A stretch of DNA of 64,000 nucleotides, from positions 2,666,001 through 2,730,000 of the forward strand of contig OZ017767.1 of NCBI GenBank assembly GCA_963969345.1. The letters run 5' to 3'. This DNA comes from Turbatrix aceti. Lineage: Eukaryota > Nematoda > Chromadorea > Rhabditida > Panagrolaimidae. The position numbers and the translations under genes were made by a program. The notes beneath the pieces are model-generated. The model was not told the DNA's origin and did no database searches. It saw nothing but the letters and a program-made list of their open reading frames with translations. Below, piece by piece: positions 13,601 to 22,794 of this stretch (within the stretch, counting starts at the first letter, position 1; every line of letters begins with the position of its first letter).

Positions 13601-15073
13601 ATTTTTTGCTTTTTTTGTGTGTGCGTGTGACAAACCTTACCTACCTGTTTTATTTTTTTTAACAACCAAAATCTGTCTTTCTTTAACCCCAGCCTAAAAA
13701 AATACATACATACCTAAACCTGAGTGAGAAGAAAAACCCAACTCATTGATGATGTGTCCCGTGAGATCTATGTACACGTATTTTTTATAAATATATCTTA
13801 TCCAAAGATGATAAAACAGACAAATATCAAAAATTAATAAATGTGAATTATTCATTGTTTGGTGGCTAAAAAGTGCAACACTGTCTTCTTTGGCTGGCGT
13901 GGATTGCAACACACACACACACACGCACACACATGCTTACATTAGACTGGGTCGCTGCTGCACCCCACGACGGAAACGATCGTGCCATCCCGAATGACAC
14001 GGCACTGCTTTTCTTCCTTCGTGGATTTTCCAAGGTTCACGGTGCTACTTCGTCTTCTGTGCATACTGTAGATGTCTTGACACGCTCACGTTCACGCACA
14101 CATGCACACAACACACTTTGAGCACACAGGTGAAGAGTCCACAGTCCACAGAACAGAAAACACAACGGAAGTAGATTTGAAGCACTCAATGAGCACTTTT
14201 AGATTCCTCAAGTCATGGCTTGGTCGTTCGACAAACCCAAACGACAATTCAGCATCACAGACAGACGCATAAGATCCTCGAACAACTGAGGTGCAGCTCA
14301 CCTGGACCCAGCGTGCCTTCAACGCCTCATTCAACCTGCGAGCCTTTTCCACTGGCCAAATGTAATTTTTCTCAGACAAAAAACCCCAAAAAATATGTCA
14401 AATTTTTAGCAAACTCAGTGGCAACGGACAACGCGAACCTGAACCGTGTGAGAATGCGCAACGGATTCGTCGGAGGCTCTATGCGGATCGTAAACCGTTC
14501 CATGACCCCTACAGGAGGCATCACCAACGGGGGCTTTGCCGCTCAGGCTGCAAACCGGATGCTGAGATCGTCAATTCGGATAACACCCCGGTCACGGATC
14601 GAAGCCATCGGTGAAGACGCATTTTCACTCTGCGGATCAGAACGAGCAGTGGACGCATCTTCGCCCAAACCATTCGGCATCCATCATTCCAAGTCAATGT
14701 CTGCCGCTTTCACCCCGCCAAAGCCAAATTCGAATGTGGATTCTCGGATTGGCATTCATCTACGACCTCCGCCACCGTATAAGATGCCCGTAAGCGCATT
14801 ACATACTTTTCTGAGTATCTCAAATTCACCAAAATATTTTTTCAGTCTCCTGCCCCTCTGCCCCACGAATTCCGTCCTCAGGACAGCTCTACTCCCACAC
14901 CGAAGGATTCCGGTCCCCCAACATCTTCTTCGCCATCGTCAACCCTGAGCTCACGTCGAGTATCCAGTCAGTATGAAAATGTGGATTTACCCCAGCAATC
15001 TTCGAGCAACTCCGATCCAATCACGCATTCCCGAGGAGGCTCTGCTGTCTGGCTCGAGTACGGCTGCGTTTAA
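1620..15073 (+). CDS. grdn-1: Girdin/Daple (CCDC88) family protein, 5'-partial
   Basis: Large cytoplasmic scaffold of the Girdin/Daple family; relatives link actin, cilia and basal bodies, polarity and Dishevelled signalling, and the C. elegans member is GRDN-1. Exons joined with matching phases: 1620-1692, 8771-9332, 9845-12494, 12652-12862, 14410-14789, 14846-15073; the sum is 1368 codons with the stop. Part of a HOOK domain comes first (LLLLLGCAVQ and EHFIERI, family signatures), then about 880 residues of heptad-rich coiled coil, then a Ser/Pro-rich tail ending EYGCV. The GCV end is the Dishevelled PDZ-binding motif known from vertebrate Daple. The start lies outside the window. An alternative end uses 12973-13367. 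The symbol is given by homology; identity with the worm gene is inferred. The first intron is 7 kb; the others are 0.05 to 1.5 kb. Confidence 0.88.
1850..2110. other. GC-rich intronic island with GGTCGT repeats
   Basis: A short GC-rich patch inside a strongly AT-rich intron, with a tandem GGTCGT run turning into GGCGGC near 2025-2065. All reading frames through it are low complexity, so I do not call a gene. It could be an internal promoter or enhancer, but nothing in the sequence proves this. Confidence 0.4.
5190..5430. other. GC-rich intronic island
   Basis: GC-rich patch with a GGCGGTGGCGG run and a TTCGCTCG tandem repeat (about 5368-5400) inside the 7 kb intron. The open frames are Gly/Ala/Arg-rich and look like composition effects. 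A regulatory role is possible but unproven. Confidence 0.35.
7476..7667 (+). other. Possible alternative or cryptic exon in the long intron
   Basis: An open stretch between TTTCCAAG and a good donor (ATAG/GTGAGT). It can accept the phase-1 junction of the exon at 1620-1692 and would add about 64 residues, but it leaves in phase 1 and would insert unrelated sequence into the HOOK domain before the next conserved exon. It may be a cassette exon (phase-compatible with 8771) or chance. Confidence 0.25.
8326..8507 (+). other. Possible exon upstream of the conserved HOOK exon
   Basis: Open between TTTTGACAG and AGAA/GTGAGG, encoding an Arg/Leu-rich segment followed by an Ala run. It exits in phase 1, which matches the exon at 8771, but needs a phase-2 donor upstream that I cannot identify. 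It could be joined to an alternative first exon giving a shorter isoform. Confidence 0.3.
8771..9332 (+). CDS. grdn-1: HOOK-domain and linker exon of the Girdin-like gene
   Basis: Starts after TTTTCCAG and ends at AA/GTGAGT (phase 2). It carries the family hallmark LLLLLGCAVQSDQKEHFIER followed by a helix like vertebrate Girdin IQEVTHN. A His-, Arg- and Ser-rich insert (about residues 45-95 of the exon) has no vertebrate counterpart that I recognise. The exon ends with the LERIMKERDDHA helix that leads into the coiled coil. Confidence 0.85.
9845..12494 (+). CDS. grdn-1: Long coiled-coil exon of the Girdin-like gene
   Basis: One 2650-nt exon encoding about 883 residues of nearly unbroken Glu/Lys/Arg/Leu heptads with no stops, from KESLDNEV to ALMPK. 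The acceptor is CTTCCAG (phase 2, AA plus A) and the donor is AAG/GTAAGA (phase 0). The open frame runs on through the next intron, including an antisense tRNA, to 12665; that extension is not coding. Its higher GC content and uniform codon use fit a single conserved rod-like domain that dimerises in this family. Confidence 0.9.
12527..12608 (-). tRNA. tRNA-Leu, anticodon AAG
   Basis: On the minus strand the acceptor stem GGCGAGA pairs with TCTCGTC (one G-T wobble), with discriminator A. The anticodon stem CTGGT/ACCAG encloses the loop TTAAGGC, giving anticodon AAG. There is a long variable arm as expected for type II leucine tRNA, and the T-loop box GGTTCGAATCC is perfect. A T-run just downstream on the minus strand fits a Pol III terminator. 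It lies antisense inside an intron of the Girdin-like gene (12495-12651). CCA is not encoded. Confidence 0.95.
12652..13367 (+). CDS. grdn-1: C-terminal exons with an alternative stop, Girdin-like gene
   Basis: Exon 12652-12862 starts after CACTTTCAG in phase 0 and encodes a Ser/Thr/Pro-rich linker. At 12863 a CAG/GTCGTT donor leaves phase 1. It fits two acceptors: TCTGCAG at 12972, giving exon 12973-13367 that ends YENA and a stop at 13365-13367, or the acceptor near 14409 leading to the GCV end. Without splicing at 12863 the frame passes a Gln run and stops at 13003. All three ends are open in frame; which are used is inference. Confidence 0.6.
13368..14409 (+). other. Non-coding interval between alternative 3' exons
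   Basis: Probable 3' UTR of the shorter form followed by intron. It contains a short CA dinucleotide repeat at about 13909-13934 and AT-rich sequence. No independent gene recognised. Confidence 0.5.
14410..15073 (+). CDS. grdn-1: Terminal exons with PDZ-binding C-terminus, Girdin-like gene
   Basis: Exon 14410-14789 (acceptor ATTTTTAG; a second phase-equivalent acceptor ends at 14418) is Arg/Ser/Pro-rich and includes PRSRIEAIGEDAFSL, then a PPPPYKMP stretch. A 56-nt intron leads to 14846-15073, ending VWLEYGCV and TAA. A free GCV terminus is the Dishevelled PDZ-domain ligand of Daple, so this tail argues that the worm protein combines the Girdin rod with the Daple end. The short intron size is typical of nematodes. 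Confidence 0.8.
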
Positions 15074-15836
15074 CTCAACTCAAATAATAGTGCCAGAATG
15101 CTTTGTTCTGAAAAATCTTTAGAATCCTGAATCCGTGTTGATCAACTGGTGCTCGCTGTTTTTTCTTTTTTCTCAACTTAAATCCTACCACTACCGTCCT
15201 TTCCTTTCGACCGTCCCGTCATCAAATATATCCAAATTTGTGTGACAAAAAAACAGAAAATATACTAGTTCGTGCTATGCCTTGTATCGTTACAAAGTAA
15301 TGTCTACCGTATGATTCGTATTTGATAAAGACAAATTGCTGCAAAACTTTTATGTACACGTGATATTTTCTGTTTTTCACAACTCTGTTTTTGTTGACGC
15401 TAACAAAAACAAGCGCGACAACAAAAACAATGCCTTCTTCTTTCCCGAAAAAAACTATTTACTAATTTATTAACCCCTCCTTATCTGTGCCGTGCCATGT
15501 GCGCGACGTCGGCCGGCGCCGACAAAAAATATTATCCTCAAATGCGCATATTTGATTTCTTCATTCTTTATTATTTCTCTGCTCTGCACTTCATTTAAAT
15601 ACATCGGCAATTCATGCAACAAAAAATTAATACAATTGAATCAAAGAACAACGACATCTTTCATAAGAAAAAAAATGGAAGAAGTCTCAAAGTCGTGATA
15701 CGTGTATGGCAAGTGTGTTTGATGATGCCGAACCAGCCGTAATAGCGTATCGTTGCACGGTAACGGGTGAGCATTGCAACTCGACAACCAATAAAAAAAT
15801 TTACAGGTTGCTAATTAATAATTAATTAGTGATTAA
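15074..15836. other. Intergenic region between convergent genes
   Basis: AT-rich sequence between the stop of the plus-strand Girdin-like gene and the stop of the minus-strand globin. It presumably holds both 3' UTRs. No further gene seen. Confidence 0.6.
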
Positions 15837-16801
15837 TTAGTCATCGAAGAAGCGCTGGGGTTGGAGGGACGCAGCCCGTCGTCTAGAGGTAGGTACCGAC
15901 ATTGCGTAAGCATTGTGATCGTTGTAGTAAGCGCCATTTGCTACCGGACATGCCCGGACGCAGGTTACAGGGGGCGGTACATTGTGATAACCGTTGTACA
16001 GCGGAGCAGGAGCTGCGACAGGACAATAACCGCTGTTGTAGCCGTTTGTGTACGCTGGCACAGCCCCGTTACCTCCGCAAACCGCTGCTGGGGTAGGCGG
16101 GACACTGGGTATGGAATCTGGTGAGGAATTTTCGACAGAAGTTTTGCGAACACGACGTTCTTTGATGAATGCCGAACGCATTTCTGCGATGATGAAGGAT
16201 ATGAGTTTGCGCCAGGCGACGAGGATATCCCGGCACCGGACGCCGCCTTCCCAGTTGATGGCACACTCGGTCATGCTTTCGGCAAAGATATCCCAGTAGT
16301 CGAGTTTGAATCCGCGAACGATGAAATCAACGTGCTGGGCGCCAAGGCGTCGGCAGAATGCCCGAATTTTGGGTACGTCGTCCAGGTTGTTGACAATGAA
16401 GTCGAGAGATCGGGTGAACGTCATGGCATGCGACTGAAATTATTTAGTATTTTTAAAATGAATATGACATCAAGAATCATGTTTTGGTATGCATTTTAAA
16501 TTTATTATCCTGGCCTTCAAAAAATGCTTACCTGGAAAAATTTCTGATATTTCAAATTCTCGATTGCCACATTCTGGAGCCCGAACATGCGTCCAACGGA
16601 CCTGTCCGATTGATAGATTTTCATGAATATCAGCGCTCCAACATTGTCCAGCCCAGTTCGGGGTGATTTCTTCCAGGATTTCTGAAGCATCAGCCTTTGT
16701 CGAGGAGAAAAGAGTTCTCCGCTTCGAGGCTGATCCGAAATCTTCCGTGTCAGAGCTGGCGTCGTTGGAGTCGACGAAGGCAGAGATTCGTGCTGACCCA
16801 T
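15837..16801 (-). CDS. Nematode globin, possibly N-myristoylated
   Basis: Haem protein of the diverse nematode globin family; such proteins often act in neurons in oxygen or redox sensing rather than bulk oxygen transport. Exons 16801-16532 and 16433-15837 join in phase 0 (donor GTAAGC, acceptor ATTTCAG) to give 288 residues. The globin fold starts at FSPRQRLMLQKSW; RMFGL supplies the CD1 Phe; the distal region is FQSHAMTF; RRLGAQHVDF supplies the proximal F8 His; DIFAESMTECA forms the G helix. A Tyr/Pro/Gly-rich tail of about 110 residues follows the fold. I chose the Met at 16801 because MGQHES fits the MGxxxS myristoylation pattern; an in-frame Met 27 codons upstream (16882) is also possible. 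Paralogue identity cannot be fixed. Confidence 0.9.
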
Positions 16802-16899
16802 TGCGAGAAAATTTGGAATTTGATGTCTGGTGACTGATGACTGGTTACGGTCGGTTGGTATTCGTTGGCGAGAAGAAATCAAAAAAGAACTGAAATAGA

Positions 16900-19800
16900 C
16901 GTCTTTAAATACTGAACAGTGTCGCGAAGAAATTTATGACAGCATTTTTGAAGCAGACACGCTACGCGGCAGGCGAAGGAGGAGTCCACGGCAGAAGAGG
17001 GGAAGAGAGGGACCATGTTCGCGCGCATGCATGTACACGTACTAATTTACAAATGCATGATGAAGCAGCGAAGATGCTTCACTCGACGCTTACGACCGGT
17101 CGACCGCAAGGTCACACGGTGCCGCGGCATTTTTAATACAAAATTCAAAATGAAACAAATTTCGTAAGGCCCTGCCCCTTATGTTAATGGCACTGTATAT
17201 CACCTCGGGACCGGGAACGCCATTAGAAGAGGGGCTCTGCTACGTGCAAGCGTGTGAAAAGACATGAAAAAGTGAGATTTGAAAATAGACTAAGTTGAGG
17301 AGCTTCCTCAAGTTCCTCAAGTTTGTGACGAGAGACGACTAATAGAGGGTAATAACAAAATTCTGTCTGATGACGAAGACACTGATAATGATGATGAGCG
17401 CTCCGGGTTTTTTTTTCTGGATACAGACGGTGAGTGGGAGCCTAACTCGGTCACATCAGTCGTCGTCTGATATGTTTGTTGCTCCGAAGGTCAACAGAAA
17501 AAAAAGACGAAAGAAAAACAAAACAGACTGGGACTTTTTTATTTTTTTGTGCTATAGATGAAACTTGACCTAGAGAAACACCGACAAAAGCAACCAGCTT
17601 GCTGGAGAATGGCAGCAGATTGTTTTGCAGGTTTTGGCATCACGTGGGACAAATAACTCCTCGGAGGGCCTGGATGGCAGGCCCTTGGAACTTTTTCCGG
17701 TTGTTCTGACAAAAACAAGTGAACTTCACTTGACTCATGCTCATGTCAGCTGTATATGTACGTACGAAGAACAATCAAGCAAAGCATAGTCAAAGTTCGC
17801 GAAACACTCAACTTTTTTACACTATCGTAATTGAAAAAAAGACTCTTGTTTCAATTATATTCTGTCAAAAAAAGAAACAAACTCTGGAGTCGTTCTAATT
17901 TCCTTAAAAGGACCAGCTTGCTTTTTTTACAGCTTGGAACCCTTGTTTTTTAGTCAAAAATTAAATAGCCTCAGGCTGTTCCGACTGTCAGGTACCATTT
18001 TATTCAGAAGTTGTTTTCAGTTCAACCAAAAAATAAAATTTTTTTGAACTTGTTTATTTGCATTCTCACGGCACTGTTTGATTTTAGAATTACGGGCAGA
18101 TTTGTTCATTGCGTTGAAACCAGAAACGAAAATAAATCTAACGTCAGTGCACAGAAAGTATACATAAATACGGTAACAAAAAAAAGACGTCTGAAAAAAA
18201 CATTGCATGGTTTTTTTTATGAACTTTCAAGATTTCTGGCACGAACAAAAATCAAAATAATAAATCAAACCATTGCATGACGTTATTTGTGCATTAATGG
18301 AGCTATAAATGCAACTGATGATTTCTGGACTCCTTGCCGAAAAAAAGGCTCAAAATGGGATTATGTACATATTTTTTATTCGGCACGGATGAAAGTGTTT
18401 TTGCAGAGATTGACCGATTTTTGGCAACATTGAAAAAATCCAGAACATCAATTTTTTATACAATTACCAAACTTGGTAAAAATTTATTAAAAAATTCAAA
18501 AACACTGAACGATCGTTTTACATAAATTGCAAATTAGACGCAGTTTTTAATTAAATCGTACTTTGTGGCAGCTCAGGTGAAGGATCAAAAATGCCTTCAA
18601 AAATTATTTAAAACAACGTTTTTTTTCATTAATGTAAAAAATTTTATTTCAAAGTAATTTATTGAAAACAATTTTATTCCAGTGCAAACAAAAAACAGGA
18701 AAAGTCACATTGAAAGAATATCGTAAAGCTTTGCAGAGTAACGATAGATTTCCGTAATTATCCATTGCTGCGTCACGCGACAAATTGCAATCAGATGGCA
18801 AAAAAAACTGCACTTCAGTTTTTTTTATTCTAAATGGGAGTATTTTTAGAAATATACTTACACTTGAGTTCGAACTTATGTACAAAAATGTGTATGTATG
18901 TATTTTCGATGTACTGCATAAGTGCTTCTTTTTTTAAGCCTAACTAAATTATAACAATCTGCTGTCACTAACAAACCTTGTTTTACATAGTTTTAGGCTA
19001 CGTGCAGGACTCCCAATCCAGGCAATCCAGTTGATAGGCGTTCAGCTGACGTCAAAAAAATGAGTGACTCGATGTGCAAAAACCTCCCCAGACGTGCTTT
19101 TTGGTTATCTTATCTTGCTAGTTGGACGCTGCGCCTACTCTAAAAATGGACCTTTGTTTTGTAATCATTGATCAGGCTCATCAGAGTGAAAAAAAGAACG
19201 TTTTCCGGAGGGAATCGGCGTAGCACATTTTTACACACACACAAGCTTTTAAAAGTTGGAAGCAAAGTAAATTAGGGTAAAAGAAAGGCATTCATGGGAG
19301 AAAAAAACAAATTGAATCTTGACCTGGGCATGGGTCTGTGACGTGAAATGTGAGTCTAAACCGGAATTTGGACCATCTGGTTTGTTTGGATGAAGCTAAA
19401 AACAAGCAGGAAATCTATCTTCAAGGATTTTTGGTCCTTGTTTGTTTGCAAATATCGTTGCAGATTTCCTAAATAAAATATAATATTTTTCAAAAAAAAG
19501 ACTTTTTTATTTATCACACAGAACAATGGAAAGCAATGTCGTAATAATCCTTCCTCATTCAACAGATATTATAAATATAATTTGTGGAAATGTACCATGA
19601 AAAAAGGAAAAAAAGCTCCTTTGACTGTTGACCGTACATAAAAGACGAACAAAAAAAAATAAAACCCATAGCAACCGACGTCAGAACACATTCTAAAGAC
19701 TTCTTTCTATTTTTATCTTCTATTGCTCATTTTCGGTCTTTTTTTACCGGACTCTTTAGAACTCCTTTTTCGGTCATCTATAGTCGCATAATATTACACA

Positions 19801-22794
19801 TGTAATTTTTGAACTCTTTATGGGAGAGCGGACATCGCTTTTCATGCATTATTATGACGACCACGTGCATTTGACATTCTGTCAATCATATAAATTTCAT
19901 TTTTTTCGTCGGGGGTCGACCAACATTATCATCATGGGAGGTCATGCAAACATCCCCACTCGAGTGAAATTGAACTAATCGTTTGCCTACGCAAAGTGGC
20001 ACTTTCTTTGCTTAATCGAAGTCAAAAAAAAAAGTGTGCAGCTTTGCTAAAAAAATTCTTTGGCACACGACTTATGAATTTGAATTTCTTTTGTATGTAA
20101 GTCCCATGGGATTTCCGCAAGAGTCTGACGTAAGAACAAGAAGTACCTCATTCCCAAGCGAACCCATGTTAGCCGCTGGCGGGGGATGGGAAGGCTTAGC
20201 TGGGAAATGGCATTATTATCGTATGCCAAAACTTTTTTTGCTGTTAAATCCCTCCTATTGGAGAGATAATAGGGGATTTTGGATGTTGGTGACGCAACAA
20301 ATAAAATTTCAGAAAACAGGTAATTTTAATCAAAAATAAATATATTCGGTGAGGTAACCCAAGTTCTTAATTTTACCTGAAATACGTATGACTTCCTCTT
20401 TCTCCCACGCAGTCTACTAATATTTATGTATTAAATGTATCGTACACATATAAATTAAAAACTCACCAAAATAGGCACATGTCATCAATCAGCATCGCAT
20501 GGATAAAAAAAACTTACGATCATTTACTCCGTCATGAATAAATACTAAATTACGGTAGTATCTTGTTGTGCGTAATAACTATGCGACTTACCTCATCAGA
20601 GATTTGTATAAATATTACAAAAACAATTAATTACAAACAAATCTTTCATCGAAAAATTATTTCGCCTCACGGACTTCTGAATGAAAAAAAAAAGTTTCTA
20701 TAAATATCTATAATTTGGTCAACAGAGGCAGGAAAGGCAAAAAAAGTGATGAACGGACTTTGCAGACTAATTTTTTTCTTTTTTTCTTTAACAACATAAA
20801 AATTGCGATAGAGTCAAGTTTCATTTCTTACTTGGTGTTTTGTCATTAAATAAATAAAATGAAAAATGTTAAAGCAGAAAAAGCAAAAGAGGAACAAGTT
20901 ACATACCCCAGCTCATCAGATAAGGAAGCCGAACTGAAATGTGGCTCAGACAAGGGCAAATAAAATTGTATGCAAGTGCATAGATTAGGCATCTTCAAGT
21001 GATGTGTCATGGCGTCACCATTGTAAACAATAGTAAATAGTTTAGGCAAAAACATCCTCTTATTTGGAAATTTAGACCGGATTTTATTTAATGAAATGTG
21101 AAAATAAAATTTTTAGGCTTTTTTGGCAGCTCTGCCAGACCTTGTTGACAACGGTAAAAAAAATAATCATCCGGTATAAATAAATAATTGAAAAAAGACG
21201 ATTCTGAAGGATGCTAGTCCAGTCTAAAAAATATTTTAAATCCTTTAAAAATCCATTGCTTAAGCACACTTCCTCTTGGCTTTGTTTGAGACGTCGGTGC
21301 ATACCAAAACAAGAGGTTTCAAATTTTTACTACGTGAGAATACAAAATACAAAGGATCCGCTTTCACACGAGCCCTTTGAACTCTTCCGTCTTTCAAAAA
21401 ATTTCAAACCTATGTAAAATGCATGCGTTGGTTTACTTTGGTACTCTGATTCAACATGTGAAAATTTCTTAAAATTTAGGTTTTAAAAAATTCATTCCGG
21501 AACGTCATTGGGAAGCATCAAGCATTTTTGTTGCAAATAAACACAGCCATACAAAATCAGCAGTGAATAACAAATCAAAAGTGATATCAACTGGATGCAA
21601 ATTTTATAAACTCTCGAAATAGGCAGATTTAGAAAAACAACAACTAACAAAAAATTATAATACATATTTAGTTTATTTTGGTTTAACCAGCCAACAGACC
21701 AAAAACGAGCAGAGCGTTAAAGCCAACGATAAAAAACCTTTTTAGATAAAACTACAATTTTTGTTCATTCTTGAAATGGTAACCTTCTTGGAAAAAGCCA
21801 CAGCGGTTTCAGGGGGGTGTCAATCGGTATGTTGTATGTTAAAACGTGCGTGTTCCATGCCAACTTAACACCTGGTATTTGAAAAATTAAAATATATTAG
21901 TGACTTTATGGGGGGCCTCTTGACACGTTGAAAACACACAACTCACATTTTACACGCGACTAATGTTTTAAAAAAAAAATATACCGTAGGACAAATTAAT
22001 CTGAAGCCATTTGCAAGCTACAAAAGAAAGTAACAGCTCAAGGTCACGTCAGCTAATAAATTTTTAAACGCCCCTTTTTTTATTTTCACCCAAACAACCG
22101 TCGTTAAAAATATCCACGGGTAAGTACGAGTATATCGTTCTCTGGAACAACCAAATACCCCATCCGTGGAACGAAGCACGCGTTAGTTCAAAACACGAAG
22201 TTCCGCTTTCCATGCTTGACCAGAGATAAATTAGGTGCCAACAAGTTGAATGCGATGGAAACTCGTTCATTCTACCCATTTTTACTCAGAAAATAGATAC
22301 ATAAACACGTTCCATTGAATAATGAATAATAGAAGAGTAAGTACAACGGGGCGTCAAGATGCTTGTTAGATTCATGCTTCTCACTGATACTCATGTGAGT
22401 AATCCGCCGACCTTTCGGTATGCATAAAATCATGTACTTAGGCACATAATGAAGACAACGACAACGAATGCATAAGAGGATAAGCATAAGCCCGTGCCAA
22501 ACAGGATGATGATGGCATGCGTATTGCAGAAGCTACCGTAACTTGTTTACCCGAATGAAGATTAGATTAATAAATCCGAATGTTACTTTTTTTGAAGAAG
22601 TAATCCCAAACCGGCACTTATTTTTTGTAGGGGTGCTGACTGATAATAAGCGTGTGTTCGGATAAAATATTATATGTAAGTGCAAAGTTGCAAAACAAAC
22701 ATCAAACACAGTTGGTTTCTAAGAAATCCAAATTCGACAGATAAAATCATAACCAAGGTGTCATTATCAGAATTTATTTACTTTATCGCACCGT
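16900..22794. other. Gene-poor AT-rich region
   Basis: No gene supported. Reading frames are short and lack recognisable motifs. A-runs dominate the plus strand, unlike the T-runs of 1-15 kb. A possible 27-nt minus-strand microexon (20907-20933) has a strong acceptor and donor. This may be intron of a long minus-strand gene together with 22.8-25.7 kb. Confidence 0.5.
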
